Part shown: piece after piece, positions 52,177 through 61,137 of the stretch
How the letters are laid out: every line of letters begins with the position of its first letter
Numbering within the stretch: the stretch's first letter is position 1
Source: JACDHG01 sp963811585
GTDB taxonomy: Bacteria; Actinomycetota; Actinomycetes; Propionibacteriales; Nocardioidaceae
Reading direction: 5' to 3'
Assembly: GCA_963811585.1 (NCBI GenBank)
Contig: CAWERR010000003.1
Location: 124,001-188,000, forward strand
DNA: 64,000 nt
Made by a program: the position numbers and the translations under genes
The notes under the pieces: model-generated
Databases searched by the model: none
What the model was told of the DNA's origin: nothing
What the model saw: the letters and a program-made list of their open reading frames with translations, nothing else

Positions 52177-53270
52177 GCGGGCGGGTGGTGAAGGCGGTAG
52201 AACCGAAAGAAGCTGAAGTCCTCGATCGGCAGCACCTCGACGCGTTCGAAACCGGCCTGCTGCGCGTAGCGGGTCAGGGTGGCCGGCCGCATCACGGTGC
52301 CGGTCCCGACGGAGGGCTCAGATGACATACCGTCGGGGAGGCAGACGAAGATGCTAAAGCCATACATCAGCCGCTCCAGGTCGCCAGCTGGAGCCGTGAA
52401 CACTTCGCCGACCGCTTCGTCCATCACGACGACGAGGCCGTCGGGTCGCACGGCTCGAGCCACGGATGCCAGTACGTCGACAGGGTTCGGCATGTCGTGC
52501 ACGCACTCAAAAGCGAAGGCAGCGTCGTAGGAGCCGTCCTCGGCAAGGGCGGCGGCACCGTCCGCGACCCGGAAGCTCACCCGATCCGCCAGCCCAGCAT
52601 CAGCCGCGTTAGCGCGGGCCATCTCGACGGAAGGCGCGTCGACGTCGATGCCTTCGACCCTGGCCTCGGGGTAGGCGTTTGCCAACGCAATCGCCGACCA
52701 CCCCGCACCGCACCCGATATCGGCAATGCGACCTCCCGGTCGGCTGAGCACAGCATGCACGGCCGGCACGCTGCTGAGCGCTCCGCCCAGTTCGCTCTCG
52801 AACCAGGGTCGGTTGAGCTCGGCCTGGGCTTCCCGCGCATCGGCGCCGAGCGCTCCCCAACTGACACCCCCGCCGTTGCGGTAGGCGCTCAACAATGCGG
52901 GGAACTGACCTCCGATGGCCGCGAACATTCGGGGCAGAGCGCCGAGGTAGTAGAGGCTGTGCTCGTCCGTGAGGACCTCGGCCACCGCCGTTGGGATGGC
53001 GTAGCGCCGGTTGGGGTCGGCGGCATCGGTCTCGAGGATGCCGACAACCGCTTGCTGTTCGAGCCATTCGCGGGCATACCGCTCGTGAGTGGACGTGCGG
53101 GCGCTCAGCTCGGCCGGCGTGGCAGGGCCGTCGCTGGCCAGTGACCGGTACCAGCCAAGACGCTCTCCGACATACACGCTGAGGCATTCGACTGCGCCAA
53201 GAGCGGACGAGAAGAGGCGTTCGGCGAATGCCTCAACGCTGGCGTCCGGCGGCTGGGCTGTCGTGGTCAT
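52173..53270 (-). CDS. SAM-dependent methyltransferase with N-terminal winged helix
   Basis: 365 residues. N-terminal winged-helix dimerisation part (residues about 10-110: ATPAELSARTSTHERYAREW), followed by the Rossmann core: IADIGCGAGWSAIALANAYP (motif I), GIDVD, AFAFECVHDMPNPVDVLASV in part and RPDGLVVVMDEAV. This matches the Rv2258c-like group. Substrate unknown. AAGGATCGTC precedes ATG 53270. Coupled to the CHAD gene by overlap. Confidence 0.88.
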   Translation of the reverse strand: MTTTAQPPDASVEAFAERLFSSALGAVECLSVYVGERLGWYRSLASDGPATPAELSARTSTHERYAREWLEQQAVVGILETDAADPNRRYAIPTAVAEVLTDEHSLYYLGALPRMFAAIGGQFPALLSAYRNGGGVSWGALGADAREAQAELNRPWFESELGGALSSVPAVHAVLSRPGGRIADIGCGAGWSAIALANAYPEARVEGIDVDAPSVEMARANAADAGLADRVSFRVADGAAALAEDGSYDAAFAFECVHDMPNPVDVLASVARAVRPDGLVVVMDEAVGEVFTAPAGDLERLMYGFSIFVCLPDGMSSEPSVGTGTVMRPATLTRYAQQAGFERVEVLPIEDFSFFRFYRLHHPPA

Positions 53271-53317
53271 GACGATCCTTTCGATAGCGGGAGCAAAAGC
53301 GGCGGCAGTACGTCGTC

Positions 53318-53875
53318 CTACGGGCAGGAGTCGACGACGCGCACCGCAGCGACATCGCTCATCCGGATCACGATCCGTTGACCGCCGGAGATGACGGCGA
53401 GGACACCCTGCTCCGACTCCTCGATCTCACCGCAGACCACCTGCCCACCTGCACTCACCTCGACGAGTCCCTCCGAACCGGCTTCGCGCGGCCACCACGA
53501 CGACGTGGCCGCGACGGCCAGCACTGCCACCGCAACGAAGGTGAGCCCGACTCCTCGCCTCAACCGCGCAATGTCGCGATGTATCACGCCACCGTCATCA
53601 CCAGGCGCACCGGGTGCGGGCACCCGCGACAGCGGCCAGGCCACAGTCGCCACCATGGCTGTCGACAGGCAGGCGAGCACGAGCGCGACCAGCACAAGGA
53701 TCCCCGCCAAGATCTCGAGCCACCGCGGCAGCGTGGTGCCCGTCTGGCTTTGCAGCACGCCGCAAAGACCGATGAAGCCGAGCACTGCCAGCTGCGCTCC
53801 GTGCCAACCCCGCGCGGAGGTTCGCAGCTCGCTCAACTGACTCCCACTCTGTTGACCTGCGTCCACCGTTGTCAC
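53318..53875 (-). CDS. Hypothetical membrane protein
   Basis: About 185 residues from GTG 53875; TTG 53935 would add 20. Three hydrophobic segments: LAVLGFIGLCGVL, EILAGILVLVALVLACL and GLTFVAVAVLAVAATS. The outside C-terminal part is a small strand-rich domain with two Cys (VCGEIEES, VVDSCP). No family recognised. It is co-directional with the neighbouring genes but its link to them is unclear. Confidence 0.6.
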   Translation of the reverse strand: MTTVDAGQQSGSQLSELRTSARGWHGAQLAVLGFIGLCGVLQSQTGTTLPRWLEILAGILVLVALVLACLSTAMVATVAWPLSRVPAPGAPGDDGGVIHRDIARLRRGVGLTFVAVAVLAVAATSSWWPREAGSEGLVEVSAGGQVVCGEIEESEQGVLAVISGGQRIVIRMSDVAAVRVVDSCP

Positions 53876-53959
53876 CGCCGTTCGTCCACCAGGGTGACTA
53901 ACGCTACTCCCGGACGACGTTGCGGTGCCGGGCAAAGTCCAGTGTGGTTGGTGAGCTCG

Positions 53960-54646
53960 CTAGCTCTGCTGGCGCTTCGTCGCAGACGCTCGCTTGGTGC
54001 TCCGCTGTGCTGCCGTCTGCTTCCTCGCCGGCGTTGTCTTGGTCGCGGTCTTCTTCGCGGGCGACTTCGTTGTGGGTCCCTTGGCCGCTGGCGACTTCTT
54101 CGCAGGCCTCTTGCTCGCTGACGTTCCATTTGCCGCCGCCTTCGTCGCGGTTTTCCCTGCCTGCGACTTCTGGGCGGCGGTCTTCTTGGCGGCGGTCTTC
54201 TTGGCCGGCGCCTTTTTTGCCGGCGCCTTCTTTGCCGGTGCCTTCTTCGCCGCCAATGTCTTCACGGCATCTCTCGGGCGTGGGCCGTGCACCTGGTCGG
54301 CAGCTTCCTCGGTTGCCAAGGCTGCCTGGAGCTCCGCGAGCTTGGCCAACCGTTTCGTCGCGGCCTTCTCATTCGCTTCCAGGTCCTTCTCCGCCTGCAG
54401 CCGATCCTTGCGGATGGCCTCTTTGGTCTCACCTGTCTCGTTGGCCCGCGACTGCAACTTCTTGAGCGCCTTCTTCGCCTGCTTCAGTTGGCCCTTGGCC
54501 TTACGGTGCGCGCGGGTTGCCTCCTGGTCAGCCTTCATCGCAGCAGCCAGCCGACCCTGGTCCGCTTGCACCGCGGCAGTGGCGCGCTCTGCCTTTTCGC
54601 GGCGCCTGTCCAGCTGTTCCTGCGGTTCCTTGCTGTCGTCAGCCAT
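53960..54646 (-). CDS. Histone H1-like protein with coiled coil and AKKAP repeats
   Basis: 228 residues. Residues 5-118 are a charged coiled coil (RRREKAERATAAVQADQGRL and following). From residue 132 there is a Lys/Ala/Pro tail with AKKAP repeated four times, then AKKTA and similar units to the end, as in the C-terminal tail of histone H1 and bacterial HU/Hc1-like proteins. Likely DNA- or RNA-binding. GAGAGGACGCCG precedes ATG 54646. Such tails vary in length between strains because of repeat slippage. Confidence 0.8.
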   Translation of the reverse strand: MADDSKEPQEQLDRRREKAERATAAVQADQGRLAAAMKADQEATRAHRKAKGQLKQAKKALKKLQSRANETGETKEAIRKDRLQAEKDLEANEKAATKRLAKLAELQAALATEEAADQVHGPRPRDAVKTLAAKKAPAKKAPAKKAPAKKTAAKKTAAQKSQAGKTATKAAANGTSASKRPAKKSPAAKGPTTKSPAKKTATKTTPARKQTAAQRSTKRASATKRQQS

Positions 54647-54764
54647 CGGCGTCCTCTCGAATGCTCGGGGCTCTCCAACGTCCCGCCCCGTCTCTGTTCG
54701 GCCTCGTACCCGTTGAGCCGACCCTCAATCTAGTGCAGGGCAACAGCTATCTGACCCGACGCGA

Positions 54765-55244
54765 TCAGTCCTCCACGCCGATGTCTTCGTTCCACAACTG
54801 CGGCTCGGCTGCGATGAACGACGTCATCATCTCAACGCACCTGTCGTCGTCCACGACGATGACGTCCACACCGCGCGACCGCAGTAGATCCTCGCCACCC
54901 ATGAACGTTCGGTTCTCGCCGATGATCAGCCGCGGAATCTTGTACAGCAGGATCGCGCCGGTGCACATGTCGCACGGCGACAGCGTTGTGACCATGGTGG
55001 ATCGGGCGTACACCGAGGCCGGTTGCCTGCCCGCGTTCTCGAGCGCGTCGGTCTCACCGTGCCTGATCGCGCTGCCTAGCTGCACACGTTGGTTGTAGCC
55101 GGTCGCGAGCAACCGTCCGTCGGCCACCAGCGCCGCCCCGATCGGTATGCCGCCCGCGGCTCTGCCCCTCCGAGCCGCCTCCACCGCGATCGCGAGAAGG
55201 CTGGCCGGGTCCTGCGCAGCCAGCATGTCTCCGCAACCGGTCAT
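54765..55244 (-). CDS. Cytosine deaminase, yeast (Fcy1) type
   Basis: 159 residues. Zinc-dependent deaminase of the CDA fold: His62, Glu64 (HGETD) and Cys91/Cys94 (SPCDMC). These numbers equal those of yeast cytosine deaminase. Further blocks shared with it as I remember: GGIPIGAAL, TLSPCDMCTGAI, IPRLIIGEN, SRGVDVIVVDDDRC and the C-terminal WNEDIG. It deaminates cytosine to uracil, a salvage step, if this holds. A tRNA adenosine deaminase (TadA) is less likely because of these blocks. Confidence 0.82.
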   Translation of the reverse strand: MTGCGDMLAAQDPASLLAIAVEAARRGRAAGGIPIGAALVADGRLLATGYNQRVQLGSAIRHGETDALENAGRQPASVYARSTMVTTLSPCDMCTGAILLYKIPRLIIGENRTFMGGEDLLRSRGVDVIVVDDDRCVEMMTSFIAAEPQLWNEDIGVED

Positions 55245-55291
55245 CGGCTCATCATCCTCGACACTCGGCGGTCCTCGTTAGGCTTTTGCGC

Positions 55292-55690
55292 GTGGCGGGG
55301 TACTCCGGCAAACCCATCACCGAGAAGCTCGGCCTCAAGCCTGGTCATCGGGTGTACGTCGACGGGCTGCCACCCGATCTGGAGCTCCACTGGCCGCCGG
55401 AGGTGACCGTGTTGCATAGGAAACCCCGAGATCCTGCGGACATCGTGTGGTGCTTCTGCCCGGTGCGAGCTCGTCTCGACAAGCGGCTCGACGCCCTAAT
55501 CGCGAGCACCACGGTCGATGGCGCCATCTGGATCTCCTGGCCCAAGCGGTCGAGCGGCGTACCCACAGATCTCGACGAGAACATCGTCCGCGCCGCCGGC
55601 CTCGAAGCCGGCGTCGTCGACGTCAAGGTCGCCGCGGTCGATGACGTGTGGTCGGCGCTCAAGTTCGTACGACGGCTGCGAGACCGGTGA
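55292..55690 (+). CDS. DUF3052 protein
   Basis: 132 residues. MAGYSGKPITEKLGLKPGHR and ISWPKRSSGVPTDLDENIVR match DUF3052, an actinobacterial family of unknown function. GTG 55292 is preferred to TTG 55286 because it gives MAGYSG. Its stop overlaps the next gene's ATG by one base (TGATG). Confidence 0.88.
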   Translation: MAGYSGKPITEKLGLKPGHRVYVDGLPPDLELHWPPEVTVLHRKPRDPADIVWCFCPVRARLDKRLDALIASTTVDGAIWISWPKRSSGVPTDLDENIVRAAGLEAGVVDVKVAAVDDVWSALKFVRRLRDR

Positions 55691-56460
55691 TGCCTGCCGA
55701 TCACGATCTGGGCGCCCGACGCGCGCGACGCTGGTGGGTCCGCGGACGTCGTATCGGGTCGATCGAGAGGGCGGCGTTGTTCGTCGACGACGTTGGCATT
55801 GCTCTGCTGTTTCCCACGCCCCGGGTGTTGGTGCCCTCGCTGTGGGAGGCGGTGGCGGGCGAAGACGCCGAGCCGTTCGCTACCGGCATGGACGTGTCGG
55901 AGCAGAAGGTATGGGGCTGGAAAGACGAGCTCCCGCGACGCGGGCTCGCGTGGTATGGCACCTTTGTTTCGGGTCGCGGGTCGTTCCTGTCACGGAGCAT
56001 GCTGGCGGCGCTCTACCCGGGCGCCGGCGACCCCGACGACCATGAGCAGCTTCCGCTGTCGTCGACCGCCCATGAGATTGCCGAGGCATTGGCCTCCGGG
56101 CCGATGCCGAGCGCTGCTCTGCGCACTCTGGTCGGCGACCGCAACCACTACCAGCGCGCTGTCACCGAGCTTCAGCGCCAACTCCTGGTCACGAGGGCCG
56201 GTGTGGAGGAAGGTCCGACCGGCTGGCCGGCCGCCCTGGTCGATCTCACCTGCCGACGGTTCGACGTTGGCAACGGCAACGGCAACGACTTCACGGCGGC
56301 CACCGCGATGTATCTCGAGACCGCGCTCGAGGCGTCGGCGGCCGACTTCGCCCGGGTGTTTCGGTGGCCGGTGGCCGACGCCAGGCAGCAGCTTGACGCG
56401 CTCGTGGACGCGGGTCGCGCCACCCTCGACGGCAAGCAGTACGCCCGACTCGAGCACTGA
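55690..56460 (+). CDS. Hypothetical protein, possible winged helix
   Basis: 256 residues from ATG 55690, coupled to the DUF3052 gene. Blocks include WGWKDELPRRGLAWYGTFVS and SRSMLAALYPGAGD, then a helix-turn-helix-like stretch SSTAHEIAEALASGPMPSAA. The layout resembles DNA-binding winged-helix proteins of the AlkZ/YcaQ kind but I could not confirm it. Function unknown. Confidence 0.6.
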   Translation: MPADHDLGARRARRWWVRGRRIGSIERAALFVDDVGIALLFPTPRVLVPSLWEAVAGEDAEPFATGMDVSEQKVWGWKDELPRRGLAWYGTFVSGRGSFLSRSMLAALYPGAGDPDDHEQLPLSSTAHEIAEALASGPMPSAALRTLVGDRNHYQRAVTELQRQLLVTRAGVEEGPTGWPAALVDLTCRRFDVGNGNGNDFTAATAMYLETALEASAADFARVFRWPVADARQQLDALVDAGRATLDGKQYARLEH

Positions 56461-56546
56461 GTCCACGTTCGGGGTAAAACCGCCGGAGCCGGTCACGCGA
56501 CGGCGAGATTGATCGCCACGACCCCCTTGACAGGGACACTGTCGAG

Positions 56547-56581
56547 TTGCAGACTCCATACATTGCTAATATATTCGCAAT
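56547..56581 (+). promoter_or_regulatory. Promoter and GntR operator of the uptake operon
   Basis: -35 TTGCAG (56547-56552), 17-nt spacer, -10 TATATT (56570-56575). A 20-bp near-palindrome ATTGCTAATATATTCGCAAT (56562-56581), symmetric at 18 of 20 positions, covers the -10 box. A TTGACA at 56527 has no good -10 partner. GGAGG (56584-56588) and GTG 56596 follow. The FCD-type GntR encoded next probably binds here. Confidence 0.6.
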
Positions 56582-56595
56582 ATGGAGGCGCTAGC

Positions 56596-57279
56596 GTGAC
56601 CACCTTGGAGACAAAGGCCGACCGGGCCTACCTCCTGCTGCGTCGGGCCATCGTGGTGGGAGAGATCCCCGCCAACGCCACCCTCGACGAGGTCGATCTG
56701 GTCAACCAGTTCGGCACCGGTCGCACCCCCGTACGCGAGGCGCTCAAGCGGCTTGCGCAGGAGCAGTTCCTGGTCTGGCCGGCGCGGCGTACCCCCTACG
56801 TTCGCGAGCTCTCCGTGCAGGAGCTGCATCGCCTGTATGAGTCGCGGATGCTGCTCGAGAAGCCGGCTGCCAGACTCGCCGCCGTCCGCGCCACCACCGC
56901 CCAGCTCGACGACGTACAACGCCTGGGCGACGAGCTCCGAAGGGCCGGCGAGGCTGGCGACGTCTACGCCAGCATCGAAGCCGACCACGCGCTGCACATT
57001 GCGGTGACCCGCGGGTCCGACAACCGTTTCCTGACCGAGGCGGTCGACCGACTGAACTGCGGCTCGTTGCGCCTGTGGTACGTCGCCCACCAACGCCTTG
57101 GCCTCGAGACCGTGGCAGACCAGCACCAGGCCATCATCGATGCCCTGCGCGCACGCGATGCAGACGCCGCAGGGGAAGCGGTCCGCCAGCACATCCTGGT
57201 CTCGCTCAAGCGCCAGCTGAAGCTCAACTTCGAGGATGCCAACAGCACTCTGACCGAGTCGATCGGCTCTGTCGGATAA
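56596..57279 (+). CDS. GntR-family regulator, FCD (FadR) type
   Basis: 227 residues. Winged helix at about 8-72 (RAYLLLRRAIVVGEIPANAT, LVNQFGTGRTPVREALKRL), then an all-helical FCD ligand domain with the metal-site residues in ADHALHIAVTRGSDN and a later DQHQAIIDAL. It is the first gene of a seven-gene operon and likely senses the substrate or its breakdown product. GGAGG lies 7 nt before GTG 56596. Confidence 0.92.
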   Translation: MTTLETKADRAYLLLRRAIVVGEIPANATLDEVDLVNQFGTGRTPVREALKRLAQEQFLVWPARRTPYVRELSVQELHRLYESRMLLEKPAARLAAVRATTAQLDDVQRLGDELRRAGEAGDVYASIEADHALHIAVTRGSDNRFLTEAVDRLNCGSLRLWYVAHQRLGLETVADQHQAIIDALRARDADAAGEAVRQHILVSLKRQLKLNFEDANSTLTESIGSVG

Positions 57280-57309
57280 CTCCACCCAACGGCCGAGGAG
57301 GCCACTGCT

Positions 57310-58407
57310 ATGCCCGTTCGCACCCACTTTCGTCTGCCCCGTATGCGCTCTGCCGCTTTCACCTGCGCGGTTGTGTTGCTCGGTGCCGGCCTGAGCGCCT
57401 GTGGCAACACGGAATCCGCAGAAGACAGCAAGACCTCCGGCGAGGTCACGATCATGGCCTACTCAGGTGTGGTGCAGGACAACTACACCGAGGCCGTCGT
57501 CGAGCCGTTCATGGAGAAGTACCCAGACATCCAAGTCAACTACGTACCGGCCGAGTCATCGTCGGAGATGCTTGCCAGCCTGCGCGCCGAGAAGTCGAAC
57601 CCATCGACGGACGTGGCGATCATGGACACGTCGGTCGCGGCGACAGGGAACGACGAGAAGATCTTCCAACCGCTGGACCCCAAGCTAGTTCCCAACCTGG
57701 CTGACATCGACGAGCGTGGCCAGGTCGAGGGAAACTTCGGGCCAGCCGTCACGTTCGACAACCTGGTCCTGCTCTACAACACGGACGCGATCTCTTCGAC
57801 TCCCGAGAGCTGGGAGGCGTTGTGGAGCGATGAGGCCGCCGGCAGCGTCGTCATCGACGCAGCCCCGGACATCCAGGGCCTGAGCCTGATGATGATCACC
57901 GACAAGATGCTCGGCGCCGACTACAAGGAGACCGTGGACCCGGCCGTCGACAAGCTGTCGGAGCTCTCTCCCGACGTACAGACGTGGGCCCCGAACCCCG
58001 ACTCGTACACGATGGTCACCAACGGCAGTGCCTCGATGGGCATCGGATGGAACGCGCGTGCGCAGTTCTACTCCAACGACTCGGACGGAAAGCTCGGCGT
58101 CTCGATTCCGGAGGAGGGCAGTGTCTTCCAGATCAACACGATCAACCTCACCGAAGGCAGCGACTCCCCCGAGGCTGCACAGACGTTCATCAACTACGCG
58201 CTGAGCCCTGAGGCGCAAGAGTCCTTTGCCGAGCAGATGTACTACGCACCGACGAACACCAAGGCGGAGGTCAGTGACGAGGTCGCCGACCGCACCGCCA
58301 CCACCCCGGAGCGAGAAGCACAGATGCTCGACGTCGACTGGCTGTACGTCGCCTCGCAAAACGACGCCTGGACCGAGCTGTGGCGCCGGGAAATCCTCGG
58401 AGGATGA
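57310..58407 (+). CDS. ABC importer substrate-binding lipoprotein (PotD-like)
   Basis: 365 residues. Lipoprotein signal with lipobox LSAC (Cys31), then a type II periplasmic-binding fold: VTIMAYSGVVQDNYTEAVVEP in part, GPAVTFDNLVLLYNTDAI and ALSPEAQESFAEQMYYAP. This matches spermidine/putrescine-type (PotD/F) receptors. An Asp/Glu-rich pocket for polyamine cannot be confirmed by eye, so the ligand is open. AGGAGG precedes ATG 57310. Confidence 0.92.
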   Translation: MPVRTHFRLPRMRSAAFTCAVVLLGAGLSACGNTESAEDSKTSGEVTIMAYSGVVQDNYTEAVVEPFMEKYPDIQVNYVPAESSSEMLASLRAEKSNPSTDVAIMDTSVAATGNDEKIFQPLDPKLVPNLADIDERGQVEGNFGPAVTFDNLVLLYNTDAISSTPESWEALWSDEAAGSVVIDAAPDIQGLSLMMITDKMLGADYKETVDPAVDKLSELSPDVQTWAPNPDSYTMVTNGSASMGIGWNARAQFYSNDSDGKLGVSIPEEGSVFQINTINLTEGSDSPEAAQTFINYALSPEAQESFAEQMYYAPTNTKAEVSDEVADRTATTPEREAQMLDVDWLYVASQNDAWTELWRREILGG

Positions 58408-58408
58408 C

Positions 58409-59551
58409 GTGACGACTGAATTAATCGAAACCCAGGAGCCACGTCAGGTGACCACACACCTCCGATTGGCGTCCCTGTCGAAGACCTATCCGGGCCAAGA
58501 CGTGGCAGCGGTGGACGACGTACACCTCGATGTCGAGAAGGGCAAGCTGCTCGCCCTGCTTGGACCCTCCGGGTGCGGCAAGACGACCACCCTGCGGATG
58601 ATCGCGGGGCTCATCGAGCCGACGGCCGGGGAGATCGAGGTGGACGGACAAGACGTGACCACGCTGCCCGTCCACAAGCGGGGCATGGGGATGGTTTTCC
58701 AGTCCTACGCCTTGTTCCCGCACCTCGACGTCACCCGAAACGTCGCCTTCGGGCTCGAGATGCGCAACGTCAGCAAAGACGAGCGAGTCCGCCGCGTGAA
58801 GGACGCGCTCGACATGGTCAAGCTCGGCCACCTCGGCGATCGCCGGGTGAAGGAACTCTCCGGCGGACAGCAGCAGCGAGTGGCTTTGGCACGTGCCCTT
58901 GTCGTGGAGCCGTCCGTGCTGCTGCTCGACGAGCCGCTGTCCAACCTCGATGCCAAGCTGCGAGACGCGATGCGCGCCGAGATTCGCTCGCTCGTGCACC
59001 GGCTCGGAGTGACCACGGTCTTCGTCACCCACGACCAGGACGAAGCGTTGTCGATGGCCGATCAGGTCGCGGTCATGAATGACGGGAAGGTCGAACAGAT
59101 CGGAGCACCCGAAGACATCTATGAGCGCCCCTCCAGCAGGTTTGTGGCCGACTTCATCGGTCGTGCCAACCTGCTCCCGGGCACCGTGTCCGACATCCAG
59201 CCTGACAGCGTCCTGGTCGATGTCGCGGGGGTGGGGAGGATACACGCCAGTCACGACGGCCGGCCTCTTAGCTCGGGTCAGGACGTGACCTTGCTGATCC
59301 GGCCACACCGGGTCGAGGTCGAGCGCCGAGACGCCTCCGCCGGGGTCGACCGGCTCAAGGGCAAAGTCACCGCCCACTCCTACACGGGCGAGATGCTCGC
59401 CTACACGATCAGCGTCGGCGACAGCGAGATCGAGGCGGAAACGCTCACCGGGTTTGCCGATACGCAACCGGTCGGCGGCGACGTCGACGTCACCTGGCGT
59501 ACGACGGACGCGGTGGTTCTGCCCGCGCCGACGTCGAAGAGCACGAAGTGA
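58409..59551 (+). CDS. ABC importer ATP-binding protein (PotA-like)
   Basis: 380 residues from GTG 58409, with GGAGGAT before it and 1 bp after the preceding stop. Walker A GPSGCGKTT (Lys58), LSGGQ signature, Walker B LLLDEPLSNLDAKLR, H-loop FVTHDQDEA, and a C-terminal TOBE domain (LLPGTVSDIQPDSVLVDV). It is of the CUT1/polyamine family. It powers the permeases encoded downstream. Confidence 0.94.
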   Translation: MTTELIETQEPRQVTTHLRLASLSKTYPGQDVAAVDDVHLDVEKGKLLALLGPSGCGKTTTLRMIAGLIEPTAGEIEVDGQDVTTLPVHKRGMGMVFQSYALFPHLDVTRNVAFGLEMRNVSKDERVRRVKDALDMVKLGHLGDRRVKELSGGQQQRVALARALVVEPSVLLLDEPLSNLDAKLRDAMRAEIRSLVHRLGVTTVFVTHDQDEALSMADQVAVMNDGKVEQIGAPEDIYERPSSRFVADFIGRANLLPGTVSDIQPDSVLVDVAGVGRIHASHDGRPLSSGQDVTLLIRPHRVEVERRDASAGVDRLKGKVTAHSYTGEMLAYTISVGDSEIEAETLTGFADTQPVGGDVDVTWRTTDAVVLPAPTSKSTK

Positions 59552-60234
59552 GGACTACCTTGTCTATCGTCATCAACCGCACAGCGCCCGACCTGCCGCA
59601 TGGTCTGGCACAGCGGGCAGCAGGTGTCGACGTACCGACTCTTGGACACTTCCTCGAGGAAGGGTTCTGCTCGCCCGCCATCTCCCGGCAGGCCGGGTCG
59701 GGCAGGGTCGTCGGGCGGGCGGTGACCGTCCGGATCACTGCCACCGACTCCACCCTGGTCCACAAGGTCACCGGCATGCTCCAGCCAGGCGACGTCTTGA
59801 TCGTCGACACCGGTGGCGACACGATTCATGCCCCGGTCGGTGGCGTAGTGGCCAACGCGATTGCCGCAAGTGGGGCTGTCGGCGTTGTCATCGACGGCGT
59901 CTGCACCGATCGCCCGATGCTGGCCGAGACAGGTCTGAGCGTCTACTCACGCGGCACGTCGGTGCTCACGACCAAGCTGCACGGCATCGATGCCGGCGGA
60001 ATCAACGTGCCCATCAGCTGTGGGGGCGTCGCGGTCCAACCCGGCGACCTCGTCATGGGAGACGACAACGGCGTACTGATCGCTCACCCAGGGCACGTTG
60101 AGTCCGCGCTGGACCGTGCGCGGGCATCCGACGAGTCCGAGCCAGCACTGCTTGAGCAGCTCAAGGCGGGCCGGAAGCTCTCCGAGCTTTCTGGTGCGGA
60201 CAAGCTGCTCGCCGACCTTGGCGTCGAGGTCTGA
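59548..60234 (+). CDS. RraA/HMG-aldolase-like protein
   Basis: 228 residues. GGVVANAIAASGAVGVVIDG, CTDRPML and GDLVMGDDNGVLIAHP are the family blocks of RraA-like proteins and of divalent-metal 4-hydroxy-4-methyl-2-oxoglutarate (HMG/CHA) aldolases. The aldolase signature would need an Arg-Asp pair after VIDG; here the sequence reads TDRP. Name in databases: demethylmenaquinone methyltransferase-like. Its place inside an importer operon suggests a catabolic enzyme, not an RNase E regulator. Start is GTG 59548 (overlap GTGA) or TTG 59560. Confidence 0.82.
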   Translation: MRTTLSIVINRTAPDLPHGLAQRAAGVDVPTLGHFLEEGFCSPAISRQAGSGRVVGRAVTVRITATDSTLVHKVTGMLQPGDVLIVDTGGDTIHAPVGGVVANAIAASGAVGVVIDGVCTDRPMLAETGLSVYSRGTSVLTTKLHGIDAGGINVPISCGGVAVQPGDLVMGDDNGVLIAHPGHVESALDRARASDESEPALLEQLKAGRKLSELSGADKLLADLGVEV

Positions 60235-60237
60235 GCC

Positions 60238-61137
60238 ATGACTGCGACACCGACGCTCGCCCCACCCACGGAGTCGACCGCGCCCGCTCCCGCGCAAGCC
60301 AAGCGGCCGGTGGTGTTCTGGCTGCTCCTGCCTGGGTTGATCGGGCTCGGTATCGCCTTCGTCGTGCCGCTGGTATGGCTGGTGCGGATGTCGCTCAACC
60401 AGGGCGGTGCGGCCGGCGCCATCATCGAGACAATCTCCCTGGAGACCTATCGGGGCGCACTCACCGACAGCTTCACCTGGCAGGTGACGTGGAACTCGCT
60501 CAAGCTGGGCCTGGTCGTCACCGCGTTCACACTTCTCGTGTCCTACCCAGTGGCGTTGTTCCTGGCCCGTACGACGTCGAGGTTCCGGGGAGTCCTCATC
60601 GCACTCGCTGTCGCTCCGCTGCTCACCAGCCAAGTGGTCCGGACGTTCGGCTGGCTCGTGCTCCTCGGCGACACGGGGGTGGTCAACGGGATCCTCATCG
60701 AGGCCGGGCTGATCACCACTCCGTTGGAGCTGGCGAACAACTACACCGGCGCGGTGATCGCGTTGGTGGAGATCCTCATGCCGTACGCCATCTTGGCGAT
60801 GCTCTCCGGGTTCGGCCGCATCTCGGCCGAGCTCGAGCAGGCGGCCGGCTCGCTCGGCGCGAATCGCTGGAAGGTGTTCTACCGAGTCACGTTGCCGCTG
60901 TCGATGCCGGGACTGCTGACCGCCGGCCTGCTGGTGTTCGTGCTCACGATCAGCTCGTTCATCACGCCCAGCCTGGTGGGCGGTGGCCGGGTCTTCGTTC
61001 TCGCCACAGAGATCTACACGCAGGCCAAGACAACTCTCAACTGGCCGTTGGCTGCGGCACTGTCGATGCTGCTCCTGGTCATGTTCTCGGTGTTGATTTT
61101 CCTCTACCTGCGCGCAGTGAAACGACTGGAGCGCTGA
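60238..61137 (+). CDS. ABC importer permease (PotB-like)
   Basis: 299 residues, six membrane helices. EAA-loop LEQAAGSLGANRWKVFYRVT is typical of importer permeases and lies between helices 4 and 5. It is the first of the two permeases that form the channel with the ATPase. ATG 60238 is 3 bp after the previous stop; its own stop overlaps the next start (TGATG). Confidence 0.93.
   Translation: MTATPTLAPPTESTAPAPAQAKRPVVFWLLLPGLIGLGIAFVVPLVWLVRMSLNQGGAAGAIIETISLETYRGALTDSFTWQVTWNSLKLGLVVTAFTLLVSYPVALFLARTTSRFRGVLIALAVAPLLTSQVVRTFGWLVLLGDTGVVNGILIEAGLITTPLELANNYTGAVIALVEILMPYAILAMLSGFGRISAELEQAAGSLGANRWKVFYRVTLPLSMPGLLTAGLLVFVLTISSFITPSLVGGGRVFVLATEIYTQAKTTLNWPLAAALSMLLLVMFSVLIFLYLRAVKRLER

Noticed and set aside
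56527..56555. Consensus TTGACA as -35 of the GntR promoter
   Set aside because: At 17-18 nt spacing the -10 would be CAGACT or AGACTC, a poor match; TTGCAG/TATATT fits better.
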